Origin: Aquilaria yunnanensis
Taxonomy: Eukaryota; Streptophyta; Magnoliopsida; Malvales; Thymelaeaceae
DNA: 64,000 nucleotides
Reading direction: 5' to 3'
Assembly: GCA_039654915.1 (NCBI GenBank)
Contig: CM077598.1
Coordinates: 77,714,041 to 77,778,040, forward strand
Shown piece after piece: positions 46,600 through 58,440 of this stretch. The notes under the pieces are model-generated. The model saw only the letters and a list, made by a program, of their open reading frames with translations, did no database searches and had not been told where the DNA came from. Made by a program: the position numbers and the translations under genes. Each line of letters begins with the position of its first letter. Positions within the stretch are counted from its first letter, which is position 1.

Positions 46600-48976
46600 G
46601 CTTGATTTTTGACCAAGTCCACCAAGGCCCCTCGGGAATGTCCAGGGCAACCAGAAAGGAAAGGTCGAGATCTGGGTATTTCTTCAGAACTTGATGACGA
46701 CCCAGACAAAAGCCGTCTTAAAAGGCAACCTTGGTCGGCTGGATGGCCTTGTCTTTCTCGAGGGACAAGTCTTCTACTTCATTTTGAAGATCAGCAACCT
46801 CTTTCTCCAGCGCCTTCACCTTCTTCTTCTTCTTTGTATCCTTCTTCAGAGTGTCGACCTCAGCTTGAAGCTCAACGTTATCAGGGAGCGGCTTCGCCAC
46901 GAGAGCAGAGTCTTCCTCTTTTCCCTTTTGATAGGCCTCGTTGGCCGAAGTTAAACTCACGACCTTCACGCCGAGGTCGGACATCTTCTGGGAAAAATCC
47001 TTCAAGAGCTCTTCTTGGCCCTTCAAGAATTCCTCCCGAAGTTTGGCAACCTCCTCCTTGGTTATCCGGCTCAACTTTGCACTTTTTACAATAGAGTTGG
47101 CGCAGAAGACCTTGGCCATCTCCAAACGATCTTCTGCCCAAGCTCGGACTGAAGATTGCTTTGCTGCCCAAGCCCGAAGGTATCCACTAGACCCCAGGAG
47201 TTGCAAAAGAGGAGAAGATACTTAGTCAAATCTGCATAAGGAAAGCCAAATACTTAGAAAAATGGGGAGAAAAAATAAAAAGGGCATGAAGAAGTACCTG
47301 GGCAGCATGCTCGAAAATTTTTGAGGTGAGGGTCTCCTCGTTGGCACACTCTTCAGTAATCGCTTTGAAGGAAGCCTGGGTGAGTACGCCCCTCGCCATT
47401 TGGGGAGCCATTTGCTGGCAGTCCTCAGAGAACAAGTTCATGTCCTCCGTGAAAGACCAGAAAGGCTCCCTCGGAACCTTGTCCTTCGGGATGTGGGAGT
47501 CCAGGAGAGCTCGCCTTCGGGCATGGTCCACCATCTAGGATGAGGGCGCCAGTTCTCCTACAAAGTTAAAACGTAAGTCTCATTAAGATAAAGTCTTTTA
47601 CTCATATATCTGCAAGATTAAGAGTAAAAGTGTCTAAGGGACAAACCTGGCGCAACCTCAGTGACGTCGTTAGCGGAGTCCCTAACCTCCTCCACCCTGG
47701 CAGGGACATGCTTGCCCTTGCTTCTTCGTCGCTCTTCAAGCTCCTCAGCAGAAGGGTCTGCTGCTGAAGAACCCAAAAGATCTGCCGATGTGGCGGGACT
47801 TCGAGAAACCACGCCGGTGGCCACCTTGGTCGGCAGGATGGTTGGGACCTCGGGCTCGCCACCAACCTCCCCGACGTCTTTCGGCGATGGGGGAAGGCCA
47901 TCCTTCTTCGCCCTCTTGGCCAAAGACGGCCTACTCCCAGGTGTCTTACGCCTCTTGGAGGCACCCTTCTTTCTCTACTCCCCCTTTTCGGCTTGGCCGA
48001 GAAAGAGGGACTTGTAATAGGCAGCTGACTCGTCGCCCATCTCTGAAAAAGAGGGAAGACATCAGTGTAAGTCCAGACGGATACTTATACTAAAAACTTT
48101 GGAAGGAAACTTACTTTCGAAAAAGGCTTCATAAGTGAGCTCCTCTAGAAGGAGCATCACCAGCCAAGACTCCTTTCTGTCGATGGCAGGAGCTGGCACG
48201 TCGAGGTCCTTCTTGTGCTCCTTAACTACCCCCAGCTCCCAAAGGACCTCCTCGGTCATAAGTCTCCACATGATGGGGAATAGGTAGAGGGAGCGTGGAG
48301 GGACCTCGGCATCCCAGTCAGTGACAACATGGATACGCCTGTCGAAGTCCATAAACCTCACCGCCAACTCGGGACTAAGTAGCTTTTTGGGGTCCACGAC
48401 ATCCATCTCCAGCTTTCCTCAAGCCCACTTAGTCGAAACATGCGACCAAGCCTCCACCACTTTCAGGAACAAGAACTTCCTTTACCACCCTTGCCAACTA
48501 TCTTTTGTGGCGAAGGTGAACATGTTTTTCTTGCTCCCAGATCCTTGGGGTAGCATGAAATAGAAGCCACCCTTTAGGACTAGATAGAGCTTGTAATACT
48601 GCATGAACAGGATGAAGTGGGGTTCTATTCTGAAGACCCCACACATGCAGAGGAAGGCGTTAAAATAGCCGTTTGAGTTGGGAGGAAGCTGATTCACGGC
48701 TATGCCATGAAATTGGCAAAAGTCGCAAATCATCCTCGGTGGAGGAAACCGAAGTCCGGCCTTCAGTTGGGCTCGGAAAATGGTAATCTCGTCACTTTGG
48801 TTCATAAAACTAAAATGGCCAAGACGAGGTAGCCTTGTGACGACATAGGAGGGAAGAAAGAATTTGGTTTTCCAATTTGTTATTTTTTCCGGAGTGGAGC
48901 AACAAGGGTGAGACATAAGAGGTTGCTAGCTCTCGAGGATGGCTTAGGCAGATATAAGGGAGACAGGTGAAGACAT
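46600..48976 (-). pseudogene. Antisense gene of element C, broken
   Basis: By comparison with A, the exons are 48976-48116, 48042-47647, 47557-47298 and from 47201 down to about 46600. Intron phases agree with A, and exon 3 is again 260 nt. Exon 1 has the Transposase_28-like core (FRAQLKAGLRFPPPRMICDF, FHGIAVNQLPPNSNGYFNAF). Exon 4 is a Lys/Glu-rich coiled coil. Stops replace a Trp codon near 48941 and others follow. The exon 4 acceptor reads TTGCAA where AG is needed, and a TAA follows KVAF near 46718. It cannot give a full product. Confidence 0.82.
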
Positions 48977-49708
48977 GATTGGCAAAAAAAAATGACTTCA
49001 GAAAAAAGAATCGAGGGACTTCAGGAAGAAGAAAAATGACTTCGGGAAGCTAGAGAAAGCAAAAAATGAAGAAACCGAAGGACCTCTAGAATCGAAACCC
49101 ACTAAAAGTTTTGCCAAAATCAGGATTTGAAGATGTCGTCATGAATGGTGGTTGAAAATTGCTCCGTCATTAGCACCACCGCGAAAAGAGAGGGGAAAGC
49201 ACTAAAACAGACAAGAGCAAAGCAAAGGCAAAAAGAGAGCAAATGAGGATTATGACGGAGGAAGGTTTATATAGACCAAGGAAGGGTAGCCGAATTGATG
49301 TCATAATTGCTCTACGAAGGTGAATCGTCACCATAAACTGCCTGTCGAAGATGAAAAGATGTGGCCTGTATAACCGATGCAACCTTTCCCATTCACTGCG
49401 TGCCATCTGTCAGTCAACGTGCAAAACGAGGGACACGCTTTCTGACACCCCGAAAACCTGGGCACGTCACTCCAGACTGACACGCCTGGTTACGAGATGC
49501 GACAATCCACTCACCTACAGTAGAAAAAGTAAAGAGATTGGGCACCTCAAGAACACCAAAGGGCAGACAGTGACACCTGGCCGAACAGGGCATGTCTTCA
49601 GGCGATGAAGTGTCTTTTTTGCAAATGTCACACTCCGAGTCCTGAAAGGTGCCCCCAAAAGGTCTTTAAGCCAAAGTCTCTACGTCGGCTTTCCGAAGGG
49701 CTGGCATG
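48977..49708. other. Leader, promoter region and polypurine remnant of element C
   Basis: No coding sequence is seen. It contains the TATA box at 49266-49273 and a degraded polypurine tract just before the 3' LTR. Confidence 0.55.
49266..49273 (-). promoter_or_regulatory. TATA box of the antisense gene (C)
   Basis: The minus strand reads GGTCTATATAAACC, 297 bp before the ATG at 48976. The distance equals that in A, B and E. Confidence 0.7.
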
Positions 49709-50595
49709 TGATAGCCGAAGTGCTATCGCCCTTTAAACCTGTGAACTTTGGCCAGATACCACACTCGGGAAATCGAGTGTCACCCGTGAGGAGTACTAGT
49801 ACCAACCTCGGAAAGAGGGAGTCTAACGCCTTGGGCATATGACCTTGGTGGCCCACCAGCACCGCTGGGAATGACAGTACTAACCTCGGGAAAATAACGC
49901 GTCGCCTCCCTCAGAAAAACGGTCGAGCCAGCTTCAGGGGAGAAGGACTAGCCACCTTCAGCAAGAGAAAATCCACCCAAACGAGGAGCTTCAGTGCTAA
50001 GGAAACCCCCGAATTGGTGAGACAACTTCGGGAGATGGGTCCTTATTCTGAAGGGTGACCTCAACCGAAGGGACCTCGGGAGTACGGTGGAAGCAATTAA
50101 GGAGCCTCTGACATGTCACCCTCACATGCTACACGCCGCCCTCTTATGCGCTCTAACACGTCGACGCCGCCTACGTCTTCTCATGTAGGGCTATTCCTGC
50201 CCTAGCCCATGGCCCGAGGAGCTTGAAGGCGGCTAGAGGCCCCCACGCCCAAGAGTACAGATTACATCCGACCGAACACGTGTCACAATCTGAACGGACC
50301 ACACCCTCCTTTATATATACTAAGGAAATGGCCTAAGAAAAGGATCTCTCCTCCCCTGAAAAAATGAAAAACAGGCAAGAACCTTTGGCCCCCAATACTT
50401 TCTCTGCACCTCCAAAACAGTGACTTGGGCGTTGGAGGCTCCTCCCCGAAAAAAGACTCCGGGGACCTCCTAACCCCCGTTTTCTGCGTGGTTCAGGTAA
50501 ATTCTCCAGGGAAATCTCCACTTCAGACGTTCTCCCTCACTAGAAGTCCCTCCTGGTCTCACCATGTTACACAACGAAGATGCTGCAGGGCATCA
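49709..50595 (+). repeat. 3' LTR of element C (887 bp)
   Basis: It runs from TGATAGCCGAAGTGCTATC, with a short inverted repeat at the start, to GGGCATCA. An ATG near the end (50563-50565) opens MLHNEDAAGHH, the same in-LTR gag start as in A and I. Confidence 0.88.
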
Positions 50596-51407
50596 TGCCT
50601 GGGTGAGGAAGGTCCGGTGGGAGGAGGGCTGCAAAGAGGCAAGAAAGCAACAGTTAGGAGGTCCCCGAAGTGTTTTTTCGAGGAGGAGCCTCCAACGGTC
50701 AAGTTAGTGTTTCGAAATTGCAGAGTCAGTAGTGAATGGAGAGATTTGCCCCTTTGGAGTCCAATCCCCTTACCTGGGGTGCTTTCCAAATATTTATGGG
50801 GAGGTGAACAGTAGCAGTTTGTTTGATGCAGCCGGCCCAGATTATGAAACATGGTCGGTCAGATGCGATCCGTACCTTCAGGGAGAAGGGGGACATTTAG
50901 CCTACCACAGGCCGCCTGGCCAGGAGCCTTGGCTGCACGAGGGCGGTATGTCAAAATGTGTCTGAGGGGGGCGTGTTAGAGCGTGTTCGGGGGCGGCGTG
51001 TCAGGGATGTGTCTGAGCGTGTCTGGGGGTGGCGTGTCGAGCATGTGTCAGAGGCTCCATAACTTCTTCTACCGTACTCCCGAGGTCCCTTTGATAGAGG
51101 AGAGCTCTTTGAAGTAGGAGAACTATCTCCCGAGATCACTTCAGTAATCCAGGAGTATCCTCGTCGAGGGTGGTCCCGTTCTAGGACGTTCTTCATTGCC
51201 GAAGGTGGTTCGGTCATCTTATCGAGGATGATGATGGACCGTTTTCCCAAGGTTGGCACTGTCGCCTCCAGGGATGATGAAGAATTATCGAGGTCGGATG
51301 TAAGAGGGGCCAGACAACCTCCTTTCTGAAGTCGGAGCTTCCCTTTCCGACGGTGGTGCCTTACCCGAGCCTACGGGTTTGAAGGGTGATAGGCACTTCA
51401 GCGATCA
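50596..51407 (-). repeat. Tat LTR fragment G, interrupted by element C
   Basis: This is the reverse complement of a Tat LTR related to that of element I (shared text for GTTAGGAGGTCCCC, GGAGCCTCCAACG and CGTACTCCCGAGGTCCC). It ends at 51407 with CACTTCAGCGATCA, the LTR start on the minus strand. The last bases on the left side are missing because C lies there. It is inserted in the gag of F. Confidence 0.72.
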
Positions 51408-51529
51408 GTAATGTTATCGGTACCGTGTAGCACCATGCTACGCCTATACTTGGTCAGGTGGGCTTGGGGGTCACTATGCCCGTCATAGGTTTCCAAGCGA
51501 GGCACCTGAAAGTCACTTGGCATAGATGC
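51408..51529 (-). pseudogene. gag: gag fragment of Tat element F
   Basis: The minus strand codes SMPSDFQVPRLETYDGHSDP and KYRRSMVLHGTDN, the start of the gag domain. It continues across the solo LTR into 52503-53209. Confidence 0.85.
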
Positions 51530-52502
51530 TGATAGCCAAAGGCTATTGCCTCCTCGGTAGTAACTCCCTGCCCGAATATTGGCCGAGGAGTCTGACGTCA
51601 CCCAAGAAAGGATCTTTTTACTGACCTCGGAAGGTGCGAAGTCAAACACTATGAGCTCGAGACTTCGGTTAGCTCGTCAGGAATTCTGAGGATAACACCG
51701 TCTCCATCGAGGGGCCAAACTGACCGTCTTCGGGTAAGAAAGCAATCTCTCTGAAGCAAGGAAGAATCTCCCCGAAGGCAGAAGCCCCGAAGAGGATCTT
51801 CCCCGAACAAGAAACACCTGAACAAGGGAATCACCGGACTATGGGTATAAGTCCTGAAGAAGGTGTTCATCAAGGGAACTCCCAGAACTATGGGATAGAT
51901 CCCGAAGGAGGTGCTCGCACCAAAAGACGGATAGAATCCGAAGAGGGTGCACGCACCGAAGGGCGACCTTGCCTAGGGGACATCGGGAGTACGATATGAG
52001 CATTTAAGGAGCCTCTGACATGTCGCCCACAAGCCCTACACGTCACATCAGAACGGCGAACTGACACGCCGCAGCGGCCCCAGTCCTGACACAACCTGTC
52101 CTGGTCCAGGGCTAAAGGAGGCTGCAAACGGCTGCCTGTCCCCTAGGTCCAAAAGTACATATCAAATCTGACCGAACACGTGTCATGATCTGAACGGACC
52201 AGCTACTCCTATAAATACTAGGAAATGGGACTGGGCAAAGGATGCGCATTTTTCCTCCCTCTGAGAAAAGACAAAACAGGCAAGACACTTGATCCCTTAG
52301 TGTTCTTCCTCCAGTTTCACTCAGAAAACTGACTTCGGGGTCGGAGGGTCCTCCCCGGAAAAGCAAACCGGGGACCTCCTAACCTCTTCTTTGAGCTTTT
52401 CAGGCACACTCAGCTGGGAAACCAGAGCTCCAGGCGCTCACCTCCTCAGGAAGTCTCTCCACCTGTCAACATGACAGCAAACGAAGATGCTTTGGGGCAT
52501 CA
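51530..52502 (+). repeat. Tat-family solo LTR H (973 bp), TSD GATGC
   Basis: The LTR runs from TGATAGCCAAAGGCTATTGCC to GGGGCATCA, flanked by GATGC at 51525-51529 and 52503-52507. It has an in-LTR ATG near the end (52471-52473, reading MTANEDALGHQ). It splits gag of F, whose frame joins correctly when it is removed. Confidence 0.9.
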
Positions 52503-53209
52503 GATGCCTCAACTATTTCTCGGATAAATGGTGACTTATCTCCAGTGAAGGTTTCTGAGAGCCTTGACTAGACAGGCTTCCGAGCCACCTGCCTTTCCAC
52601 TTTCTCAAACCTCTCTAGGATCTTTTCCATAAGGATGGTAGCGCTGGGTTATTTTCGCTGCCTGGAGGCCTCCGGCAACGGAGAACGATGCCTCCTTTTC
52701 GGTGAGTAACTTCGGTGACTGGGGGATTGTGATCTCTCTTGTGGTGAAGAACTTCATCGGCGGGAAGTCCTAGCCCCTTTGGACCCCGTTTCTCCAACAC
52801 GTCGGGCTTTGGGAGGTAAATCCTCCGTTGAGTACTTGTCTTGGAAGTCCCCACTCCTTGCACTCTGGTGAGTGGACTTCAAGCTTCTCTCCCAACGGGC
52901 TGTAGGTGAAGAGGGCCTTCGGCCCGAAGGTGGTTGTGACCACCTTTGGTCTAGCTGTTGCATCATTTCAGCCACAACGGAGCGCCAAAAATCACGTAGG
53001 AAGCTCATCGTGATTGTTAGAGGACGTTCGTCCTCAAGCAAGGAAGTCTTTGCGGCGGGTTGTTTGATCGCCAGTTAATTCTCCGGTGCAGATGGGGACT
53101 TCGAGAGTCCCTTATCCTTAGAACGCAGAGTCTCAACTACGGGTACCTGGGGGTGGTTTCCCACAGACGGTGCCAAATAATGCCCATCAGCATCTTCATT
53201 GTACGACAT
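52503..53209 (-). pseudogene. gag: gag N-terminal part of Tat element F
   Basis: The frame opens at an ATG in the LTR (53209, MSYNEDADGHYLAPSVG) and runs through the primer site. It has stops after SAPEN, near 52754 and near 52575. Landmarks are TITMSFLRDFWRSVVAEMMQQ and ILERFEKVERQVARK. Confidence 0.85.
53158..53175 (-). other. Primer-binding site of element F
   Basis: The minus strand reads TGGCACCGTCTGTGGGAA, two bases after the LTR end, close to the B site. Confidence 0.8.
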
Positions 53210-53613
53210 AATGGCTTGAAGTAAGGACTTTCGGTGTGGAGGGTATCTAAAGAAGAGACTTCCGACGTGAATGTGCCTAAAATGCTCAAAAGAATAGGGG
53301 TTAGGAGGTCCTTGGAGTGTGTTCCAGGGGGTGGAGCCTTCGACTCCCAAGTTAGAATTATGCACGTAATGAATGGAGAGTAGAGAGCAGAGTTTTCTTA
53401 GGGGTTCAATCCTGTCTTACCAAGGTCACTTCCCAGGTATCCATAGGGGGGCGTCAGGAGAAGTCCGTTTGACACAGCCTGCTCAGATCATGACACATGT
53501 TCAGTCGGATGCGATCCGTACCTTCGGGGATGGGGATCTCCAGCTGCCATAGGCTGTTCTGGCTAGAAGTTAGGGCCGTGGAAGGTCTGTGTGTCAGGGG
53601 CTTGTGCGAGGGC
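53178..53613 (-). repeat. 5' LTR of element F, first part
   Basis: It is the LTR end next to the primer site on the minus strand. The usual final CA is TA here. It is interrupted at 53613 by the 2.55-kb unit. Confidence 0.8.
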
Positions 53614-56168
53614 TGTTAGGTCCATCTTCTAAGTGCTTGGCTCAGGCCAAGGAAATAGAAAGAAACACTATGGAGGACTTGAGAGGGCAAGGCACAGTGA
53701 TGTATGTGCTAAGCTGAGGACTTTCGGGTCCTAAATGCACAAAGAAAATGGCCATGGGAATATTGCAAGAAAATAAAGTGGGAGGACCAAAATGTACACT
53801 TGAACAAGTGGTGCTAGTAAAACTACAAATTAATAGTGGAATTTTTCGGCCATGCAAAGTTATGAGGGGACTAGTGAGATACTAGGCCAGTTCTTGGTAA
53901 ATTTCAATGATGACTAGTCAAATCATGTTCCCCATTAAGGAATTAAGGCATCATTGCCTTGGTTTACCAAGTTAGTACTAGTTATATTATTCGGCCGAAA
54001 CCTACATGGACTAATGGTCATTTTAAACACTTGGGGTTAGTGCTTGGCATTGTGAGCCATGAAGTGACACAAGTGCCGAAATGTGCATGTGTTTTAGTGG
54101 TGAAAATGAAGCCATGAGGAAGTGAGGGCTTATTGGTGCCATGCAAGATTTGTGAGGCCGAAAGCTAGCTTATTACTACTTTGCTTACATGTGGCTATCA
54201 CCGAAAATGCATGACTCCACTTAAACCATTTCGCCTTCATTACGGGTTTCCTTCTCCAAGACTGAAAGCTAGCCTTATTGTGTTCTTGGTTGTGTTCTTG
54301 AGCTTTCCACTAAAAGGGTTTCGGATTAGAGCACAATGGAGGCAAATTGGAGCTTGAGTGAAGGAATTAAGCTTGGGGTCTTGTTTTCAGCACTAGGCAA
54401 CTTAGGTTGAGCTATTGATTTGGAGAAACCATGGAGGCCAAGGCATTTCAAGCTTGGGTTTGAGGTAACTCTTTGTGTTTTCCTTGAATACATGGTATAC
54501 ATTCCATGAACAAGGAGTATTAATACCTAATTAGTGATGAGTTAGCCCATTTTGTTGAGAAGCATTTCGGTTTGGATGTTTGAGCATTGACCGAAAGGAA
54601 CGCAAGCTTGGAATTGAGGTAGGGTTCACTAGATTGCTTGATTGCTTGGTAATATACCATGATTCAAGTATTAAAGTGGCTAAGTGATGGTTAATTATGC
54701 TAAATGACCTTAGTTACTTGATGGGCTACTGAAATGTTTTGGTTGTGATTGTTGATTAGCTAATTGACTATGGACATGTGCTAGAAATCCTAGTGAATGA
54801 GGCCAATTTGCTAGGCATTTCGGAGCTCTAGTGGAAGTGGACTTTATGATGAAGTTTTGTGTGCAAAAGTGCACAATGGCACATGTTATGGTATTTGGCC
54901 GAATGGTCATTGTGGTGTGTGAGTGTGTTCATTGTGTGCTTGCTAACCATTTACTTACTATTATTGCCTATATGTCTCGGACTTGCTAGTATGTATGTAT
55001 ATATGTTGTGGCTTTATTTTCTTTGTGTCTTATTTTGTAGGTTAATATGAGCTTGAGGAGGTTAAGCCTTGAGTTATACACTCGGCTTAGCTAAATAAAC
55101 TCTTTAATGAGTTGGTATTATAATGGTGAACTCTACTGAGTATTAGTACTCATTGCCCATACTTTGATTTTTCAGGAAAGGATATTAGGCCTGAATAGTT
55201 TAGCTTGAGTTTTGCTATTGTGTTGTGCTAGCTTTGCTTAGGTAATAAGGTACGTGCCAATGTGTGGTTGGCTTGGTTAAATTTGTGCATTACAAGTCTT
55301 TTATTGAAGTTGGCCAGGACTTATGCCTTGAGTTGTGCAGGCTTGTAGAGTGGGACTTGTCTAGGTGGGCTGCAATGGATATGTGGACACTTGCTCTGAT
55401 AATAGTTTTCACCTTTATGACCATGAACATGGCCATAGGAGTTGTACTGAGTGTGTCCTGCTTTATGGCATACTGAAGGTCTTGTTTGGAGAGTAGTGGT
55501 TTCGGGTTGTAAACATAATTTGGTAAACCTAAACTTGGTGAATCTTGGCATGTAGCCATGTTTTGTATACTCTGTAGGCTACCTTCTGTTGTGTATATGT
55601 ATGTGTAGTCTCGGGTATGTTTAGGTTTATGGTACTTGAAGTACCTTGGGGTGCCAAATTATGTTTGTGAACTTGGTTTTGGATATGTAAATGTTGAATG
55701 TTTATGGGCCAGTGGATGGCATGTGCATATGAATGGGAGATGAGTTGTATATTGTGAACCTCTCATTTAGTTGTTCATGGCCGAATGTACATGTGCACTC
55801 AAACATGAGTTTTCAAATTAAATGATACCCTGGGCTTCTTGGTTTCCATTCTAAAAATAGCACACTTGATTGCACACAACCTAAGCACTTAATTTCATTG
55901 AGTGTTTGCCTTGCTTGTAATGCAAGTTATCTAGTACAGCCTAGCTTGTCTTGCAAGTTAGTGGTATTGGACCTTACTTTTGTTGCAAGTAACTAATTGG
56001 GTTTTACTCATAAGCCTCCTAGGCCACCTCCTAGGCTAAATACCTTAAGAAAATAAGATTTAAGGTTAAGCAACTTCAGTTGGCCGAATTGAAAAGTTGG
56101 TAACTAAACTACAGTTTAGGTGAAAGTAACACTTAGTGATTGGGTCAGGGCCTGTGTGAGGTGTGACA
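53614..56168 (+). mobile_element. 2.55-kb non-coding TG...CA unit (probable solo LTR), TSD AGGGC
   Basis: The unit runs from TGTTAGGTCCATC to GAGGTGTGACA and is flanked by AGGGC at 53609-53613 and 56169-56173. It has no coding regions, and its open frames look like chance. The block near 55085-55190 (TAATGAGTTGGTATTATAATGG ... GATTTTTCAGG) resembles the R region of long chromoviral LTRs. A solo LTR in + orientation fits best; a non-autonomous element is the alternative. Confidence 0.8.
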
Positions 56169-56173
56169 AGGGC

Positions 56174-56431
56174 TTTATGTCAAAGGATCCTTACCTATTT
56201 TTGTCATGTTCACAAGACCTCTTTGGTGAAAGAGACCTCTTCGGGATAGGAGGGCTTCTTTGCCGAGGTTTCTCCAGTTATTCACAAGTCTCTTCAGCAC
56301 AGAAGACCTCCTTCAAAGGATGTTTTCCCCTGCTGAGGATGGTGAGTCTCCTTCTCCTGAAGCTAGTTAGGTAATCTTACCGAGGATGGTAATGTACCAT
56401 GTTTCTGAGGCCAATACTGCTATTCCCCTAG
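56174..56431 (-). repeat. 5' LTR of element F, second part
   Basis: Text with GAGGATGGTGAGTCTCC and CTTACCGAGGATGGTAATG resembles other Tat LTRs on the minus strand. The LTR does not reach its TG start before element I begins at 56432, so I is probably inserted here and the rest lies beyond the window. Confidence 0.6.
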
Positions 56432-57219
56432 TGATAGCCGAAGTGCCTGTCACCCTTCGAACCCGCAGGCTCGGGTAAGGCACCACCCTCAGAAAGGAAA
56501 GCACTGACTTCGGAAAGAAAGGTGTCCGGCCCTTCTTACATCCAACCTCGGTAATACTTCATCATCCCTGGAGACGACAGTACAAACCTCGGGAAAACGG
56601 TCCATCATCACCCTCGGTAAGATGACCGAACCATCTTCGGTCAAGAAGGACATCCCCGAACGGGACCACCCTCGGCCAGGATATTCCTGGATTACTGAAG
56701 TGATCTCAGGAGATAGTTCTCTTGCTACGAAGAGCTCACTTCTACCAAAGGGACCTCAGGAGTACGGTAGAAGTAATTAACGAGCCTCTGACAAACCCCG
56801 ACACGCCGCCCCCAGACACGCTCTGACACGCCGCCCTCGCGCGGCCTAGGCTGCTGGCCAGGCGGCCTATCGCCGGCTAAATGTTCCCCTTCTCCCCGAA
56901 GGTATGGATTGCATTTAACCAAACACGTCTCACGATCTGGGCCGGCCATGTCAAATGAACCTCTGCTGTTCACCTCCCTATAAATATTCGGTAAGCATCC
57001 CAGGTAAAGTGGCTGGACTACAAGGGGAAATCTATCTACTTTCTACTTACCCTCCATTCCCAAATGCTAACTTGGGCATCGGAGGCTCCTCCCCGGAAAA
57101 ACATTCTGGGGACCTCTAACTTACCCTTTCGCAGGAGCTTCCTCACCCAGGAGTTCTCCCACCGGTAGCCTTTGCTCCAGGCTCACCATGTCACACAACG
57201 ATGATGTTGAAGGGCATCA
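56432..57219 (+). repeat. 5' LTR of element I (788 bp)
   Basis: It runs from TGATAGCCGAAGTGCC to GGGCATCA and is followed by the primer site. It has CCCTATAAATATTCG near 56978 as a TATA candidate and the gag ATG at 57188. Confidence 0.88.
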
Positions 57220-58440
57220 TTTGGCGTTGTCTGTGGGAAGCATCTGCCAGGTAGCCATCATAGAGACTCAGTGCTCAAAGGACAAAGGGCTCTCGAAGTC
57301 CACCTCCGTGCCGGAGGCTCAGCCGGTGACCCAGCAGCCCACTACAGAGACTTCTATGTCGGAAGACGATCGCCCCCTTATAGTAACGATGAATTTCTTG
57401 CGAGACTTCCAGCGCTCCATCGTCACCGAAATGACGCGGCAGCTCGATTAGAGGTGGCCCCAGCCTCCACCGGGCCAAAGGACATCCCCTTTGGCAGTAG
57501 CCCAAGAGAAAGGCTTGAGGTACACTCTCCAGAGTTCCGGGAGTGAGGACTCTCTCGACGTATCTTCAATCGAGGACGTGCCCCATAGGGCACGACCTGC
57601 CAGGGAGCAAGCCCTAAAGGAGGCCAGGGCTTCCTCTCGGCGGAGTCCATCCCCATACCGAAGGTTTCTGTCTCCTCATCGCCGAAGTTATTCTCTGAGA
57701 AAGAGCAGAAGTTCACCATTGCAAGTGGCCACTAGGCAACAGGGGAAAGCCGACTCACCTGCCCTAATGGAAAAGATCCTCTGAAGACTGGAAAAGGTTG
57801 AGAGGCAGATTACCCAAAAACCAGTCTGGTCGAGGTTGTCTGACACTTATATCGGAGAAGAGTCACCCTTCATGCAGGAAGTAGTGGAGGCACCCATGCC
57901 CAGTAACTTCAGGGTGCCACGCTTAGAAACCTATGATGGTCGTAGTGACGCTCAGGCGCACCTCACAAAGTACAAACGGAGCATGGTGCTCCACAGCGCT
58001 GATGACGCCACCCTTTACAAGTGCTTTGAGGTGTCCGGCAATAGCATCGTACAACTCCCTGGCTCCTGGAACCCTGCTGAGTTTCCAGGAATTGTCTACT
58101 ACCTTCACTCAGCAGTTCATCGGCAGTAGGCCAACGGCCAAGATGCCAGTACAAATGTTCGACATAGCACAGCGGAGTGGGGAGACCATCCGCGACTACG
58201 TCAAAATGTTCAATAGAGAAGCACTGAACGTGCCAGACTTTCGGCCCGAGATCCATATCCTCGCAATGACGAGAGGACTTCGGAGGGATTCCTAGCTCTT
58301 CTACGAGTTCTTTAAGGACCTCCAGACACCTTGGGAAAGTTCTCCCGGAAGGCCGAACAACACATGACGGCCGAAGAACTCAGGATGGGGGGACCAAAGC
58401 TGGAACACCCTCGGTCTGAAGGACCAAGTCACCAGCCTCG
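57188..58440 (+). pseudogene. gag: gag of element I, first part
   Basis: The frame opens in the LTR (MSHNDDVEGHHLALSVG). It has TAG at 57449-57451, TGA near 57782, and a frameshift near 58030 where text corresponding to the TLTGPATAWYNSL segment is lost. The gag domain continues to RGLRRDS, then a stop. The copia solo LTR interrupts it at 58441. Confidence 0.87.
57222..57239 (+). other. Primer-binding site of element I
   Basis: TGGCGTTGTCTGTGGGAA lies two bases after the LTR, and is read in the gag frame as LALSVG. Confidence 0.8.

Larger units (their letters stand above)
41083..50595 (+). mobile_element. Decayed Tat-type element C
   Basis: Gag (5' truncated), pol, one hairpin core, antisense gene and 3' LTR follow in the same order as in A. 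DNA identity to A is much lower, and stops and frameshifts are frequent, so C is old and from a different subfamily. The 5' LTR and the start of gag are missing. Confidence 0.88.

Noticed and set aside
53614..56168. DNA transposon (MITE-like) reading of the 2.55-kb unit
   Set aside because: The ends are TG...CA with a 5-bp duplication and no terminal inverted repeats, which fits an LTR.
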